A stretch of DNA of 23,403 nucleotides, taken from IMG/VR virus record IMGVR_UViG_3300009011_000054, positions 1-23,403 of that record; one strand, 5' to 3'. The notes under the pieces are model-generated. The model made no database searches. It saw only the letters and a list, made by a program, of their open reading frames with translations, and was not told where the DNA came from. Below, in pieces: positions 8,651-16,722 of the stretch; positions within the stretch are counted from its first letter, which is position 1, and each line of letters opens with the position of its first letter. The stretch comes from a virus. Both the position numbers and the translations under genes were made by a program.

Positions 8651-8677
8651 AAAAGAAAACCCGCAAAAAGCGGGTTT
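8651..8677 (-). terminator. Intrinsic terminator inside the tail operon
   Basis: On the minus strand AAACCCGC, TTTTT loop and GCGGGTTT (8657-8677) form an 8-bp stem followed by the T-rich run TCTTTT (8651-8656). It overlaps the tape-measure stop codon and precedes the gp43-like gene. Within a late operon this would normally be passed by a Q-modified polymerase. Confidence 0.75.
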
Positions 8678-10597
8678 ATCGTGGTGTGCGGAACGGGGAA
8701 TACCCCACATCATGGGAAATGTTCATGAATGGATCGCCGCTCTTTGGGATTTCCTGAACACGCATTCCCGCTGGCGCATTATCGAATGTCACTTTAAGCT
8801 CGCCGCGCTGGGCAGATGGTGCAGCAGCACGATCAAACACTGGCCCGCGCTGGAGTAACGGCGGAGGCAGTGAGAAATCATCCCTCGTCGTCTGCCCCGT
8901 TAGCATTTCACGCTGTTGAACCTGCTGTTTATTGTTATACCAACCGCCCGCGCTCCAGCGATTTTTCAGTGACTGCCAGAATGAATCTGTGTGGTCGGCT
9001 TCCTTTGCTGCGTCAGCTATTTCTTTCAGTTGCTCAAACATATAAATGGCAACAGCAATCTGCACAGTAGCTGCCCCCATGGTGGCAATTTTCCCCAATA
9101 CGCCAGAAAGTTGTTTCGCTAATGTCAGGGTTGTGCGCAGCGTACCCAGCGTTTTTACTGTAAACACGCCAGTCATGTACATGCCCACGCCGCCGAGTAC
9201 GGTTTCCCACCCACCAATTGCCTGAGCAACCTTATCCACCTCAACCCATGCATCTTTTATCACCGGCCCAACTTCATCCCAGTTCTGAATATCAGCATGG
9301 CACCAGCCGCCAGCGCTGCGATCGCCACTTTGGCCGGGGACAGGTTGATCACAGAGTTCAGCACTTTTATTGCGCGGCCTAGCACCCCAACAGAGACACC
9401 AACACCCAGCAGAGCCGCACCGAATTTTGCAGCAGACTGTACCAGCTCTGGATTCGCACGAACGAATGTCCGGAGCTGCTCCAGATATGGCATCACCGCT
9501 TTTGCAGCCTCGTTGATCGCGGGCAGGAAAGTATCACCCAGCGTCACCGAAATAGCATTCACGCTGTTTTTCAGCAGAACCAGCTGGTTTTCGGTTGTTG
9601 CCGCACGGGATGCATATTCCTTCTGCATCGAGCCGCCATATTCCTGGGAATCTGCCACACGATTAAAGTTAGTGCGTAGCAGATCCAGGTTTGTCAGCAG
9701 CGGGGCAATTGCGCTGAGCGACTCTTTGCCAAATAGCGCATTCATGACAGATGCTTGCTTCGCCTTTGGCACTTTCGCGAGTGAGTCCAGCACCGTCAGC
9801 ATCGCGCCGCGCGCATCCTTTTGCATGTCTTCAGCGAGTTTACGGGGGTTAAGCTTCAGGAAAGCGAGCGCATTTTTCTGTGATTTAGTCGCTGAATTGC
9901 CAGCAGTAAGGGACAGCATGAAGTTTTTGATGCCGGTTGAGGCAATTTCAGACTCAACACCCATACCGGAAATTGTGGCTCCCATAGCAGCAATCTCACC
10001 AGAGGCCACACCCGCAACGCTCCCCAACGGACCGATCCTGGTGACAATATCAGAGATTTTCTTGGCGTTTGCCGGGCCGGTGTTGCCCAGATAGTTGATC
10101 TTGTCAGCAAGAACAACCACATCGTCCTGCGTCAGTTTAAACGCCGTTCGCCACTGCGCCATCATCTGGCCAGACTCTTCGGCGGTGGTGTCGAACGCAA
10201 CACCCATTTTCACGGCGTCGTTAGCGAACTGCATCAGATCACTGCGCGCGATCCCCGACTGGCCGCCTGCCGCTACAATTTCTGCGATCCCCTCCGCCGC
10301 CATCGGTAACTGCGTGGACAGGGTCAGGATATCGTCGCTCATCTGCGCGAACGCTTTTTTATCATCAAGACCGTCTACTACCTTTCGGATGTCGGCCATT
10401 TTTGACTCAAAGCCGATCGCGGAATTCACGGGAAGCGCCAGCGCGCCAAGGATGGCGGTTCCCGCGGCAGTCGCCCCCAGCGCCAGACTGCCCATCTCCT
10501 TCTGGAAGCCCTTGAGTTCACGCTGCATTCCTTTCATTGGCCCGGTCAGTTGGTCAACGGCTGTGATGATTGCCTTAAGCTGGAAACTGTCAGCCAT
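8676..10597 (-). pseudogene. Tape measure protein, broken by a one-base deletion
   Basis: The intact gene would encode about 640 aa (TP901-type tape measure, Mu gp42-like), which sets tail length and lines the tube. The frame starting at 10597 reads 435 good codons to ALAAGAMLI, then shifts at 9288-9292 and ends at 9260 after about ten foreign residues. Reading ATTCAGAAC from 9290 in the next frame restores a sensible continuation (IQNWDEVGPVIKDAWVEVDK) that runs to 8676. One missing base in ATATT explains both. There is no slippery heptamer, so a programmed shift is unlikely. A GTG at 9263 overlaps the premature TGA and could restart the 195-aa C-terminal part by coupling. Long Ala-rich helices and hydrophobic segments (about 37-60, 395-436) fit the family. 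Confidence 0.85.
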
Positions 10598-11008
10598 GCT
10601 TTACTTCCTCGTTGATGCGGACGGCCTCCGTTTCCAGTGCAAGGAAGTCAGATAAGGCCGCCCGCCGTAGCTCAAGGGGGTTTAATTTCCAGAACCAGGC
10701 GACGTTGTAGAGTCGTCGTCTGAGGTTTGCTCCGTCTCCGACTGGGTAAAAAAACTGAGGATTTGCATACAGGTTTTGAAAATATCCAGCTTTGCCAGCT
10801 GCGCAGCAGATGAACGAGGTATCCCCGCCAGCACCGGGATATATTTCAGTGCCACTGAACTATCCAGTTTGATCGTTCCGTCACCGGAAACAGTAAACGG
10901 GAAGCCGATCGCCTCAACCTCATCGTATGTTGGCTCACGCAGCTCCAGCACGTGCAGTTTTTCGTTATGAGCCATGATTGGCTTTTTCAGCTTTAACTCT
11001 TTTGTCAT
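10590..11008 (-). CDS. Tail assembly chaperone, -1 frameshift fusion (Mu gp41/gp41'-like)
   Basis: A -1 slip on the T7 run at 10748-10754 joins the first 87 residues of the chaperone to a 52-residue extension read in the -1 frame and ending at 10590-10592, just inside the tape-measure start. The extension is open throughout and looks like real protein (LYNVAWFWKLNPLELRRAAL, then an acidic helix). A G/GT-type pair encoded by frameshift just before the tape measure is a near-universal feature of long-tailed phages and is known in Mu. The fusion product would recruit tail tube to tape measure. The event is inferred from sequence, not shown. Confidence 0.72.
10682..11008 (-). CDS. Tail assembly chaperone, unshifted form (Mu gp41-like)
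   Basis: The 108-aa zero-frame product fits the Mu gp41/E-like tail assembly chaperone family: MTKELKLKKPIMAHNEKLHV start, then LREPTYDEVEAIGFPF (about 23-38), the family signature. The C-terminal 20 residues after the T7 run are acidic, Ser/Thr-rich and low in structure (TSDDDSTTSPGSGN), as expected if the important C-terminus is the alternative one reached by frameshifting. The start overlaps the tail-tube stop by ATGA. It coats the tape measure before tube polymerisation and is absent from mature particles in characterised phages. Confidence 0.85.
   Translation of the reverse strand: MTKELKLKKPIMAHNEKLHVLELREPTYDEVEAIGFPFTVSGDGTIKLDSSVALKYIPVLAGIPRSSAAQLAKLDIFKTCMQILSFFTQSETEQTSDDDSTTSPGSGN
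10748..10754 (-). promoter_or_regulatory. T7 slippery heptamer for -1 frameshifting
   Basis: On the minus strand the zero frame reads AGT TTT TTT ACC, that is T TTT TTT in X XXY YYZ phase. After re-pairing one base back the ribosome reads TTT TTT TAC and enters the long open -1 frame. Position and phase are exactly what is needed to make the chaperone fusion. Confidence 0.72.
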
Positions 11009-11361
11009 TGGTAGAATCCTTCTCGACCGTGGAATTCCAGATCCACCGTGCCCTCTTCGGGATTATGGTTTGCTTCGCCATGCAGCCAGGCGTTCGAAAG
11101 AACATAAACCTGACCGTTAGCCAGCTCTGAGGTAATAGTCATGCTGTCGGCGGAGGTGATTTTGCTCACCGGAAAATCTTTTGGCACCTTTGCCGTCACC
11201 TTCGTTTAGGGTGCCCGGTGCGTTTCTTTGTAATCAACATCGCCGGCAAGGCCGATCACGTCATCACGCACGCGGGTGTTCATCGGCACTTCAATGCCGC
11301 CGGTAATGGACAACTGCTGTCCATCGATTTTGAAATAAGTGGTACCCGCAATCTTTGCCAT
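11005..11361 (-). pseudogene. Tail tube protein with in-frame TAA
   Basis: From the ATG at 11361 (TAATG overlap with the sheath stop) the frame encodes MAKIAGTTYFKIDGQQLSIT and continues for 51 codons to YKETHRAP, meets TAA at 11206-11208 and then, in the same frame, continues TKVTAKVPKDFPVSKI to a natural stop at 11005. Full length is 118 codons, normal for the Mu gpM-like tube family. Only the point stop interrupts it; one base change from a Tyr codon (TAT/TAC) would explain it, though Gln, Lys, Glu, Ser or Leu codons are also one step away. Loss of the tube subunit should abolish tail assembly. An ATG-less restart (GTG near 11199) could give only a fragment. Confidence 0.85.
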
Positions 11362-12875
11362 TATGCGGTCTCCTCGCTGTATTGCAGACGGAACTGGTTA
11401 AGCACGGCGAACACACGCAGCTGGTTGACGTAATCAGGCGGGAACAGCACATCCAGGCGATTTGGGTCATTTGCGTTACGCTCGACAATCAGGAATTGCT
11501 GGAAGAGATCGAAGTTTTCCACGATCCCCTCTCGCTCGAGCTGGCGGTATATCGCCCCCAGCTCGCCACGGATGACGGCCGGTGTGACAAGCGCCTGTCC
11601 AGGGCCAAAGCGGGTGCCGTCATTTGCCAGCTTATGCCGCCCATATTTGCTGGTAATCACCGATTTGAGGCGACGCAGAACGTAAGCGCTGGTATGGAGC
11701 GTTTCGCTGTCCAGGTAGCTGTTATCCGCCACGCCGTAGGCGTTGGTTTTGTAGGTGGTGATGTCACGCTGAATGCGCAAAATACCGGATTCGGTGTACG
11801 CCGTTGCAATGCCATGCGTCAGCAATGACTGCTGCTCTGTGACGGTAAAACGCTTGCCGGTTGGGGCCGAAAGCGCGCCGGTCAGCTCTCCGGTTTGCGT
11901 CGGTCGCGCCGGATCGTTACGTAAAAATACGGCCTGACGTGCCAGACGATACGCCACCAGCTCATCTACCGTAGTCTGCACATCCGGCTCATACCCCGCG
12001 ATGGTGATGTGTTGATAATTAAACGTATCACCATAAGCCACCAGTTCAGACAGCGTGCCGGTTTTAGCGGTGTAAACGTGGCCGTAAAGCTGGCGAATAT
12101 AGCTCCAGCGACCGGAACTGTCGTTCATCTCCGTCACCATTAACTGCAGTGATGTCTTGTCGCTGTATGGCAGTCCGATAAAATCGAATGGTTCATCACC
12201 CATAGCGGCGATGGTCGGGGATAAATCAGGATCGCCTGCACCGCCACTCATTTTGCCGATCTGAATACTTAACCCAGCAGGCACCTCTTCGCCGCTGGAC
12301 GTACCGTAATAATTGAGGGTTAACGGGATACTGTTCCCAATGACGCCACCATTTACAGCCGTGAGTTCCAGCGTGCCCTGGTCAGGCCCGGCAGACGTCA
12401 CTTTATACTGCGCTGTCACTGGCAAATCAGGATTGCCATTAATCGCAGCCAGTAAAGCCTGGGCTGTTTCCGCTCCCGTGTCGTTTGTAGCGGCTGTTAC
12501 CTGTACGCGAGTGGTACCGATATACAGGTTTACCGAACCGGCGTCAGTCGCAGTGCCGGAGAATGTGATCGTACCGGTTGCAGCCTGTCCGTTATCCGTT
12601 ACAGCAATAACCCACAACTCACCAAAAGGATCAACACGACGATATGCTTCCACCATGCGCGCCAGCTGGCTGCCGCGCCCTGCCATTTTTTTTGCCCGGT
12701 CTCTGGAAGGCATAAGCACCAGTTGATTAACAGGCATGTCTGAGTCCGACAGTGCCATGCCAATCAGCAGGGATGGTCCGCTATCCTGCGCGGTGTTTGC
12801 GGCACTGTTATCCATCTCGGCATAAAACAGCGGTACCCGGTTATCGGCCGGGATGTGACTAAAGCTTACGGTCAT
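11361..12875 (-). CDS. Contractile tail sheath protein (Mu gpL-like)
   Basis: The 504-aa product is a Mu gpL-type sheath subunit. It begins MTVSFSHIPADNRVPLFYAE, shows a beta-rich insertion domain in the middle (about 105-200), and ends with the conserved C-terminal sheath domain that includes RRLKSVITSKYGRHKLANDG and the arm FPPDYVNQLRVFAVLNQFRL. Subunits polymerise around the tube from the baseplate and contract on infection. The start lies inside the end of the DUF2635 gene, with AAAGGGG-like sequence upstream. Full length and intact, in contrast to the broken tube gene that follows. Confidence 0.93.
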   Translation of the reverse strand: MTVSFSHIPADNRVPLFYAEMDNSAANTAQDSGPSLLIGMALSDSDMPVNQLVLMPSRDRAKKMAGRGSQLARMVEAYRRVDPFGELWVIAVTDNGQAATGTITFSGTATDAGSVNLYIGTTRVQVTAATNDTGAETAQALLAAINGNPDLPVTAQYKVTSAGPDQGTLELTAVNGGVIGNSIPLTLNYYGTSSGEEVPAGLSIQIGKMSGGAGDPDLSPTIAAMGDEPFDFIGLPYSDKTSLQLMVTEMNDSSGRWSYIRQLYGHVYTAKTGTLSELVAYGDTFNYQHITIAGYEPDVQTTVDELVAYRLARQAVFLRNDPARPTQTGELTGALSAPTGKRFTVTEQQSLLTHGIATAYTESGILRIQRDITTYKTNAYGVADNSYLDSETLHTSAYVLRRLKSVITSKYGRHKLANDGTRFGPGQALVTPAVIRGELGAIYRQLEREGIVENFDLFQQFLIVERNANDPNRLDVLFPPDYVNQLRVFAVLNQFRLQYSEETA

Positions 12876-13029
12876 CTTTAACCCCTTTTTGTTGAATTAC
12901 TTCGATTTCGCCAGCGGCTTTTCGACGAAACCAGTACGCGGACGCTTCTACATTTCGCCCTTTCACGGGCAAGACGTCGCCACGAGCCGGGTCCGGAACA
13001 GATAGCCCTTTAATGGGTTTCACAAACAT
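12859..13029 (-). CDS. DUF2635 small tail protein (Mu gp38-like)
   Basis: The 56-aa product starts MFVKPIKGLSVPDPARGDVL and includes VEASAYWFRRKAAGEIEV (about 28-45), the pattern of the DUF2635 family that always precedes the sheath gene in Mu-like tails. AGGAATAAACC gives the ribosome site. It begins 3 nt after the tail terminator stop and overlaps the sheath start by 17 nt. Molecular role unknown; position suggests a tail completion or sheath-assembly factor. Confidence 0.82.
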   Translation of the reverse strand: MFVKPIKGLSVPDPARGDVLPVKGRNVEASAYWFRRKAAGEIEVIQQKGVKDDRKL

Positions 13030-13032
13030 GGT

Positions 13033-13593
13033 TTATTCCTGAAATGTTATTTGGGTGTGGTGCTCAATGTTGCCGTCTGGCCCTGTGCCAGGTTCGATAA
13101 AATCAACATCAATACTGAGCGTTTTAAGGTCGGGTAAGCTGTCCAGATCATCCTGTTGACGGGTATCTGTTTCGGTAATTTCATACTTCACCGTGAAGTC
13201 AAACTGGTAATACAATTCGTGTCGGTTCAGATCCAGCAGCATTCCTCCGGCATACTGGATTTCATGCGCATCCGGATCAGGCTCCCAGCCAAGAAGCGCT
13301 TTCCAGATAATCTGTCGGACGTCATGGACGGCGTCATAAGATGCCCACTGCCCTTTTTCATCCCGTTCATTGCTGAGTACCGCGATGACGGAAAACCCCT
13401 CCGTTAAATCCTGCCAGTAGTCCGTCTGTGATTTCTGCTCGCCGGTGACGTCTTCAGCTGGAACGACATACGCTGCGGGCAGTCTGAGTTTTCCTGCCTC
13501 CGGTATCGCTTTGAACTGCGCGGCACCTCCCACACGGTTTTCAAACAGCGGACAGCGAGCGCGAAGTGCCGCAATAATTGGGGTGAGTTTCAT
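13033..13593 (-). CDS. Tail terminator-like protein (Mu gp37-like)
   Basis: The 186-aa product begins MKLTPIIAALRARCPLFENR, the typical start of the Mu-like tail terminator family, and contains AVHDVRQIIWKALLGWEPDP (about 90-109) and a predicted alternating strand HELYYQFDFTVKYEI. Such proteins cap the tube and sheath at the correct length and join the tail to the head. It overlaps the gp10-like stop by ATGA. Assignment rests on sequence pattern plus position between neck and sheath genes. Intact. Confidence 0.8.
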   Translation of the reverse strand: MKLTPIIAALRARCPLFENRVGGAAQFKAIPEAGKLRLPAAYVVPAEDVTGEQKSQTDYWQDLTEGFSVIAVLSNERDEKGQWASYDAVHDVRQIIWKALLGWEPDPDAHEIQYAGGMLLDLNRHELYYQFDFTVKYEITETDTRQQDDLDSLPDLKTLSIDVDFIEPGTGPDGNIEHHTQITFQE

Positions 13594-14102
13594 TTTGTCT
13601 TCCTGCGCTGAGGACGGAGTGATTTACGCAATTCGCGGGAGAGCACGTAACGTGTCCAGCTTCGGCGTTTTTCCAGAACCTCAGTCATGTAGTTATTGCG
13701 GGGGGCCACGCGCCAGCCGCTGCCGCCTGATGCGCCGCGATGGTGTCCTTTCTTCCGTTTCGCCCCACGGCGAACACCGTAAAATAGAAATGCCGGGTAA
13801 AAAGCGCCGTTAATATGGCGGTTGCCCTCACCGTTTTTCTGGTTCGGCGCAATCTTTACCATGAGCCCAGAACGTTTTTTGGAAGCGCGCGGGACGTAAT
13901 AGCCGATTGAACGCGCAAGCTGGCCAGTACGGTAAGACGGGTTTTCGCCTGGCATTGAGCGGCCACGTTTCATTACCAGTCGCCGCGCATCGCGCATGTG
14001 TACCTGGCCGACTTTGACGAATGCTCGACGCATCCTCGCCCGGTTAAATACCAGCTCTTCCGGTTGTTCGAAATCAACGTGTAAAAATGCTTTCTGCGGC
14101 AT
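13590..14102 (-). CDS. Neck protein, HK97 gp10-like
   Basis: The product is 170 aa from the ATG at 14102 (MPQKAFLHVDFEQPEEL), preceded by GGGAG 7 nt upstream; the longer open frame would overlap the adaptor further without a ribosome site. The protein is strongly basic, with Arg/Lys-rich stretches at the middle and C-terminus (RRGAKRKKGHH, RRSWTRYVL, QRRKTK). It fits the HK97-gp10 / tail-completion family found between head-tail adaptor and tail terminator. The basic character is common in this family. Intact. Confidence 0.75.
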   Translation of the reverse strand: MPQKAFLHVDFEQPEELVFNRARMRRAFVKVGQVHMRDARRLVMKRGRSMPGENPSYRTGQLARSIGYYVPRASKKRSGLMVKIAPNQKNGEGNRHINGAFYPAFLFYGVRRGAKRKKGHHRGASGGSGWRVAPRNNYMTEVLEKRRSWTRYVLSRELRKSLRPQRRKTK

Positions 14103-14478
14103 AGTCACTCCCGTTGTCGGTACCCAGCTCTTCGCACTCAAGCAACAGGAAGCGGCGTTCACTGTTCAGATCCCGGATGCGTTTAACCCGAAAAGTAATA
14201 TCATCGTGAACCACTTCATGATCGGCGGTGATGCCGCGGCGAAAACGGATAGTGAAATAGTGCGTCACCTTATTTTCAACCTGCACCGAACCCTGATAAG
14301 CCGCCGCCCCGGGTTGCGCCTTTTTGGCCCACGTGCGGATCTGTTCCGGATACGTTGGCGTCACGCCAAAATCATCAGCCGGTACATCAACGCGCCGGCG
14401 GATAATGATACGCTGGTCAAGTTCGCCGGGATCAGGCAAAAGGTATGTTGCGCTGGTCTGCGCCTGTCTGAGCTTCAT
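14074..14478 (-). CDS. Head-tail adaptor / stopper (SPP1 gp16, HK97 gp7-like)
   Basis: The 134-aa product fits the Phage_H_T_join family: LDQRIIIRRRVDVPADDFGV (about 20-39), the central Trp segment QIRTWAKKAQPGAAAY, and FTIRFRRGITADHEVVHDD. It closes the portal after packaging and provides the docking face for the tail. The start overlaps the connector stop (ATGA) and the 3' end overlaps the gp10-like start by 29 nt. Intact. Confidence 0.88.
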   Translation of the reverse strand: MKLRQAQTSATYLLPDPGELDQRIIIRRRVDVPADDFGVTPTYPEQIRTWAKKAQPGAAAYQGSVQVENKVTHYFTIRFRRGITADHEVVHDDITFRVKRIRDLNSERRFLLLECEELGTDNGSDYAAESIFTR

Positions 14479-14801
14479 AGCGGGATGTGCCTGTACGGTC
14501 CGACAAGCCAGTTAAAACTCATCGGAAGTTCCACTTTCTCCACCTCGGTAACCGTTGAGCGGTTTTCGTAGAAGTGCGTCACCAGAAGCAGCATCGCAAT
14601 ACGGATATCGTCGGAAAGAATAAGTCCTTCCGGGTCCTCTTCCGGAATACCTCCATCATCCGCTGCGTATAGTCTGCGGTTCAGATAATTTTCCGTCCTT
14701 GCCTGCACTGCCCGCCCAAGCAGATCAAGAAAGTCGTCTTCATCGGTATAATCCTCATCCAGCCGGAGCTGCGCCTTAATTTCCTCCGGAGAAAGCAACA
14801 T
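14475..14801 (-). CDS. Head-tail connector (HK97 gp6-like)
   Basis: The product is 108 aa from the ATG at 14801, chosen for its AGGAGG 5 nt upstream; the open frame extends back only into a hairpin. It begins MLLSPEEIKAQLRLDEDYTD, the classic HK97 gp6 pattern of two helices with acidic residues (EDYTDEDDFLDLLGRAVQA), and ends with the conserved SFNWLVGPYRHIPL. The dodecameric ring sits under the portal. Intact. Confidence 0.88.
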   Translation of the reverse strand: MLLSPEEIKAQLRLDEDYTDEDDFLDLLGRAVQARTENYLNRRLYAADDGGIPEEDPEGLILSDDIRIAMLLLVTHFYENRSTVTEVEKVELPMSFNWLVGPYRHIPL

Positions 14802-14812
14802 AGAACCCTCCT

Positions 14813-14834
14813 GTGCCCGCCGTGCAGCGGGCAC
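14813..14834 (-). other. Stable hairpin directly upstream of the connector ribosome site
   Basis: GTGCCCGC and GCGGGCAC form a perfect 8-bp stem with a 6-nt loop. On the minus strand it lies between the T7 tract of the capsid-end terminator and the AGGAGG of the connector gene, leaving the ribosome site free. It could mark an RNA-processing point or insulate translation. Confidence 0.5.
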
Positions 14835-14854
14835 AAAAAAACCGCTTAACGCGG
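14835..14854 (-). terminator. Weak intrinsic terminator after the capsid gene
   Basis: CCGC GTTAA GCGG followed by seven T (minus strand) lies 27 nt after the capsid stop. The stem is only 4 bp, so partial termination is the most one would expect; this would lower connector and tail expression relative to capsid. Confidence 0.5.
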
Positions 14855-14880
14855 CATAGTTTGATCAAAGGTGTAATTCG

Positions 14881-16110
14881 TTAGCTGCTTGCAGCGCCTT
14901 TGCCAACCAGCGCCTTAATGGCCGAAGTGTCTTCAAGAATGCAATCAAAACGGTGGAATGCGAGGAAGCCGGTCTGATCGAATTCTGCGTAACGCTCAAC
15001 CAGGCGCTTCAGGATCATGTAGCGCACACGGCGAATAATGAAACGATCGAAATCGCCACAGAACATGAATTTTTTACCCGCACCAATATCATCAATCTCC
15101 TGATCAATGACATACGGAATATTCAATACTGACGCAGGCGCCACACCAACAATATCCGGTAGCCAGAGCGGACGGCCCTGGCCATCTACCATCTCGCTGA
15201 TTAGTTTCAGAGTATTGTCATTGAACGCCAAGCGGAACTTCGGCCCGCGGCGGTACGCAGGATCAATGCTGTGTTTCAGGACCAGAATTTCCTGCCACTT
15301 AACAGCAGTGGCGGCGGCCGTCTGAGTGGTGCCAGTAACGGAGGTTGCCAGGCCTTTTGGCTGTTTTGGCGTGCCGGTGCCAGTACCCTGAATAAGATAT
15401 CGCGCTTCACCTCGGCCAATACGCTCCGCAATACGGCGGGCGAGATAGGCCTCCATATCGATCGCACTGTCCTGCAGCAATTCGTTGGACACACGGATAA
15501 TCTTGGACGTCATTTTCAACGCGCCAATGCTGTCCATACCGAATTCAGTATCCTCTTCTCCGGCTTCTTCGTTCTCACCCAGCAGCACGCCCACTTCAGC
15601 GGTTCCATCCGCGGTGGCCCACTCCATAGTGCGACCATCCGAAGTCGAGAGGATCTGCGCCACGCTGGCAATACCGCCGTAGGCTTTCATCTGCTCAACT
15701 ACTTTTGCCAGGAAGGTATCAGGCACGGTATAACCGCCCTTTTCATCCGGTGCCACGCCCTGCGCACGTAACTCACGCAAGGCCTTGCGCTCTTCGGAAC
15801 TCAGATCGCTGGCACCATGACGCATCCATTTATCAAAAATCTGGCCGCACTTTTCACTCTGCTGTGGGTTTTTATCCGCATCCAGATTATTACGCTGCTC
15901 GTCTTCGTTCTCATCAACGTAGGACTGATCCTGGCGGCGCAGCTCTTCTTCGCGGGCAATACGCTCGTCGAGTGCTTCCAGTTCAGACTTTGCCTTATTC
16001 CACTCGGTGCGCTGTTCTTCTGTCCATGCGTTATCGCCAATTTTTTCATTCAGCGCACGCATGTCGCTCGCGATGGTATTACGTTTTTGTTTCAGTTCAT
16101 GCAATTTCAT
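14881..16110 (-). CDS. Major capsid protein, HK97 fold
   Basis: The 409-aa precursor has an N-terminal charged coiled-coil delta domain (about 1-75, Glu/Lys/Arg-rich), then a protease-cleaved junction near the GGYTVPDTFLAKVVEQMKAY segment, then the HK97 fold (GQGRPLWLPDI, LNIPYVIDQEIDDIGAGKK, FDRFIIRRVRYMILKRLVER). The delta domain acts as built-in scaffold, and the upstream protease removes it. AAGGA lies 7 nt before the ATG, and the protease stop is 9 nt upstream. Protease-capsid order is that of HK97 and SfV. Intact. Confidence 0.95.
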   Translation of the reverse strand: MKLHELKQKRNTIASDMRALNEKIGDNAWTEEQRTEWNKAKSELEALDERIAREEELRRQDQSYVDENEDEQRNNLDADKNPQQSEKCGQIFDKWMRHGASDLSSEERKALRELRAQGVAPDEKGGYTVPDTFLAKVVEQMKAYGGIASVAQILSTSDGRTMEWATADGTAEVGVLLGENEEAGEEDTEFGMDSIGALKMTSKIIRVSNELLQDSAIDMEAYLARRIAERIGRGEARYLIQGTGTGTPKQPKGLATSVTGTTQTAAATAVKWQEILVLKHSIDPAYRRGPKFRLAFNDNTLKLISEMVDGQGRPLWLPDIVGVAPASVLNIPYVIDQEIDDIGAGKKFMFCGDFDRFIIRRVRYMILKRLVERYAEFDQTGFLAFHRFDCILEDTSAIKALVGKGAASS

Positions 16111-16119
16111 GGTTTTTCC

Positions 16120-16722
16120 TTACGCATTAAGAAGGGTCAGGACGCGCTCACGCGCCATTCGTTGGTTAATGGCTTTCTGCAGCGCGCCGCTGTCGCGCGC
16201 CTCCTGCCAGGCTTTCATGGAACGGACTGCAGAATCCGCCTCCTGATAGGCCGGATACGTTACTGGGCTGACATCCAGCAGACGGGAAAAGCGGGTAATT
16301 TCCCGGATAACGACGCCGTCATCATCCTGGTACCAGTCCTCGCCATCACGGGCGACCCTGAAAGCAAACGAGGACTGGTTGATATCACCGCGTTGCATGG
16401 GTGCCAGAACCAGATCACGAATTGTCTGGGTTTCGGGCGCGGTGATGTCATAACGTAGCCCACGATCATCCACGGTCAGTGCCAGTGTGTCCGCGCGGGT
16501 ACGCCCGAGAATAAAATTGGGATCGTGGTTGAACAGCGCCCGGACATCGTCCTTAAGCACATCATCAAACGCCCCGGGCCGGATAATTTCGCGAAACGAA
16601 CCGAAAATCAGTTCGGAACGGCTGTCAAAAACCGAACCGTATCCGATGATCCGGCTGGGTTCACTGTCGTGCGTTTCCGCGCGCACCTCGCCGCTGTAAC
16701 AGCGAATTTCACGTTCACTCAT
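16120..16722 (-). CDS. Prohead maturation protease (HK97 gp4-like)
   Basis: The product is 200 aa from the ATG at 16722 (GGAGA upstream); the longer open frame lies inside the portal gene. It belongs to the U35 serine protease family with a herpesvirus-assemblin-like fold. The expected catalytic His is H66 in LFNHDPNFILGRT, and the Ser is S117 or S118 in INQSSFAF. GYGSVFDSRSELIF and FREIIRPGAFDDVL are typical N-terminal segments. It cleaves the capsid delta domain. The start overlaps the portal stop by 8 nt. Intact. Confidence 0.92.
   Translation of the reverse strand: MSEREIRCYSGEVRAETHDSEPSRIIGYGSVFDSRSELIFGSFREIIRPGAFDDVLKDDVRALFNHDPNFILGRTRADTLALTVDDRGLRYDITAPETQTIRDLVLAPMQRGDINQSSFAFRVARDGEDWYQDDDGVVIREITRFSRLLDVSPVTYPAYQEADSAVRSMKAWQEARDSGALQKAINQRMARERVLTLLNA

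Noticed and set aside
9260-9292. Programmed frameshift in the tape measure
   Set aside because: No slippery heptamer or suitable downstream structure, and programmed shifting in these phages belongs to the chaperone just upstream, where a proper T7 site exists.
9297-10094. Long plus-strand open frame (265 codons) opposite the tape measure
   Set aside because: Antisense shadow of an Ala/Lys-rich gene: Ser/Ala-biased composition, no ribosome site, no family resemblance.
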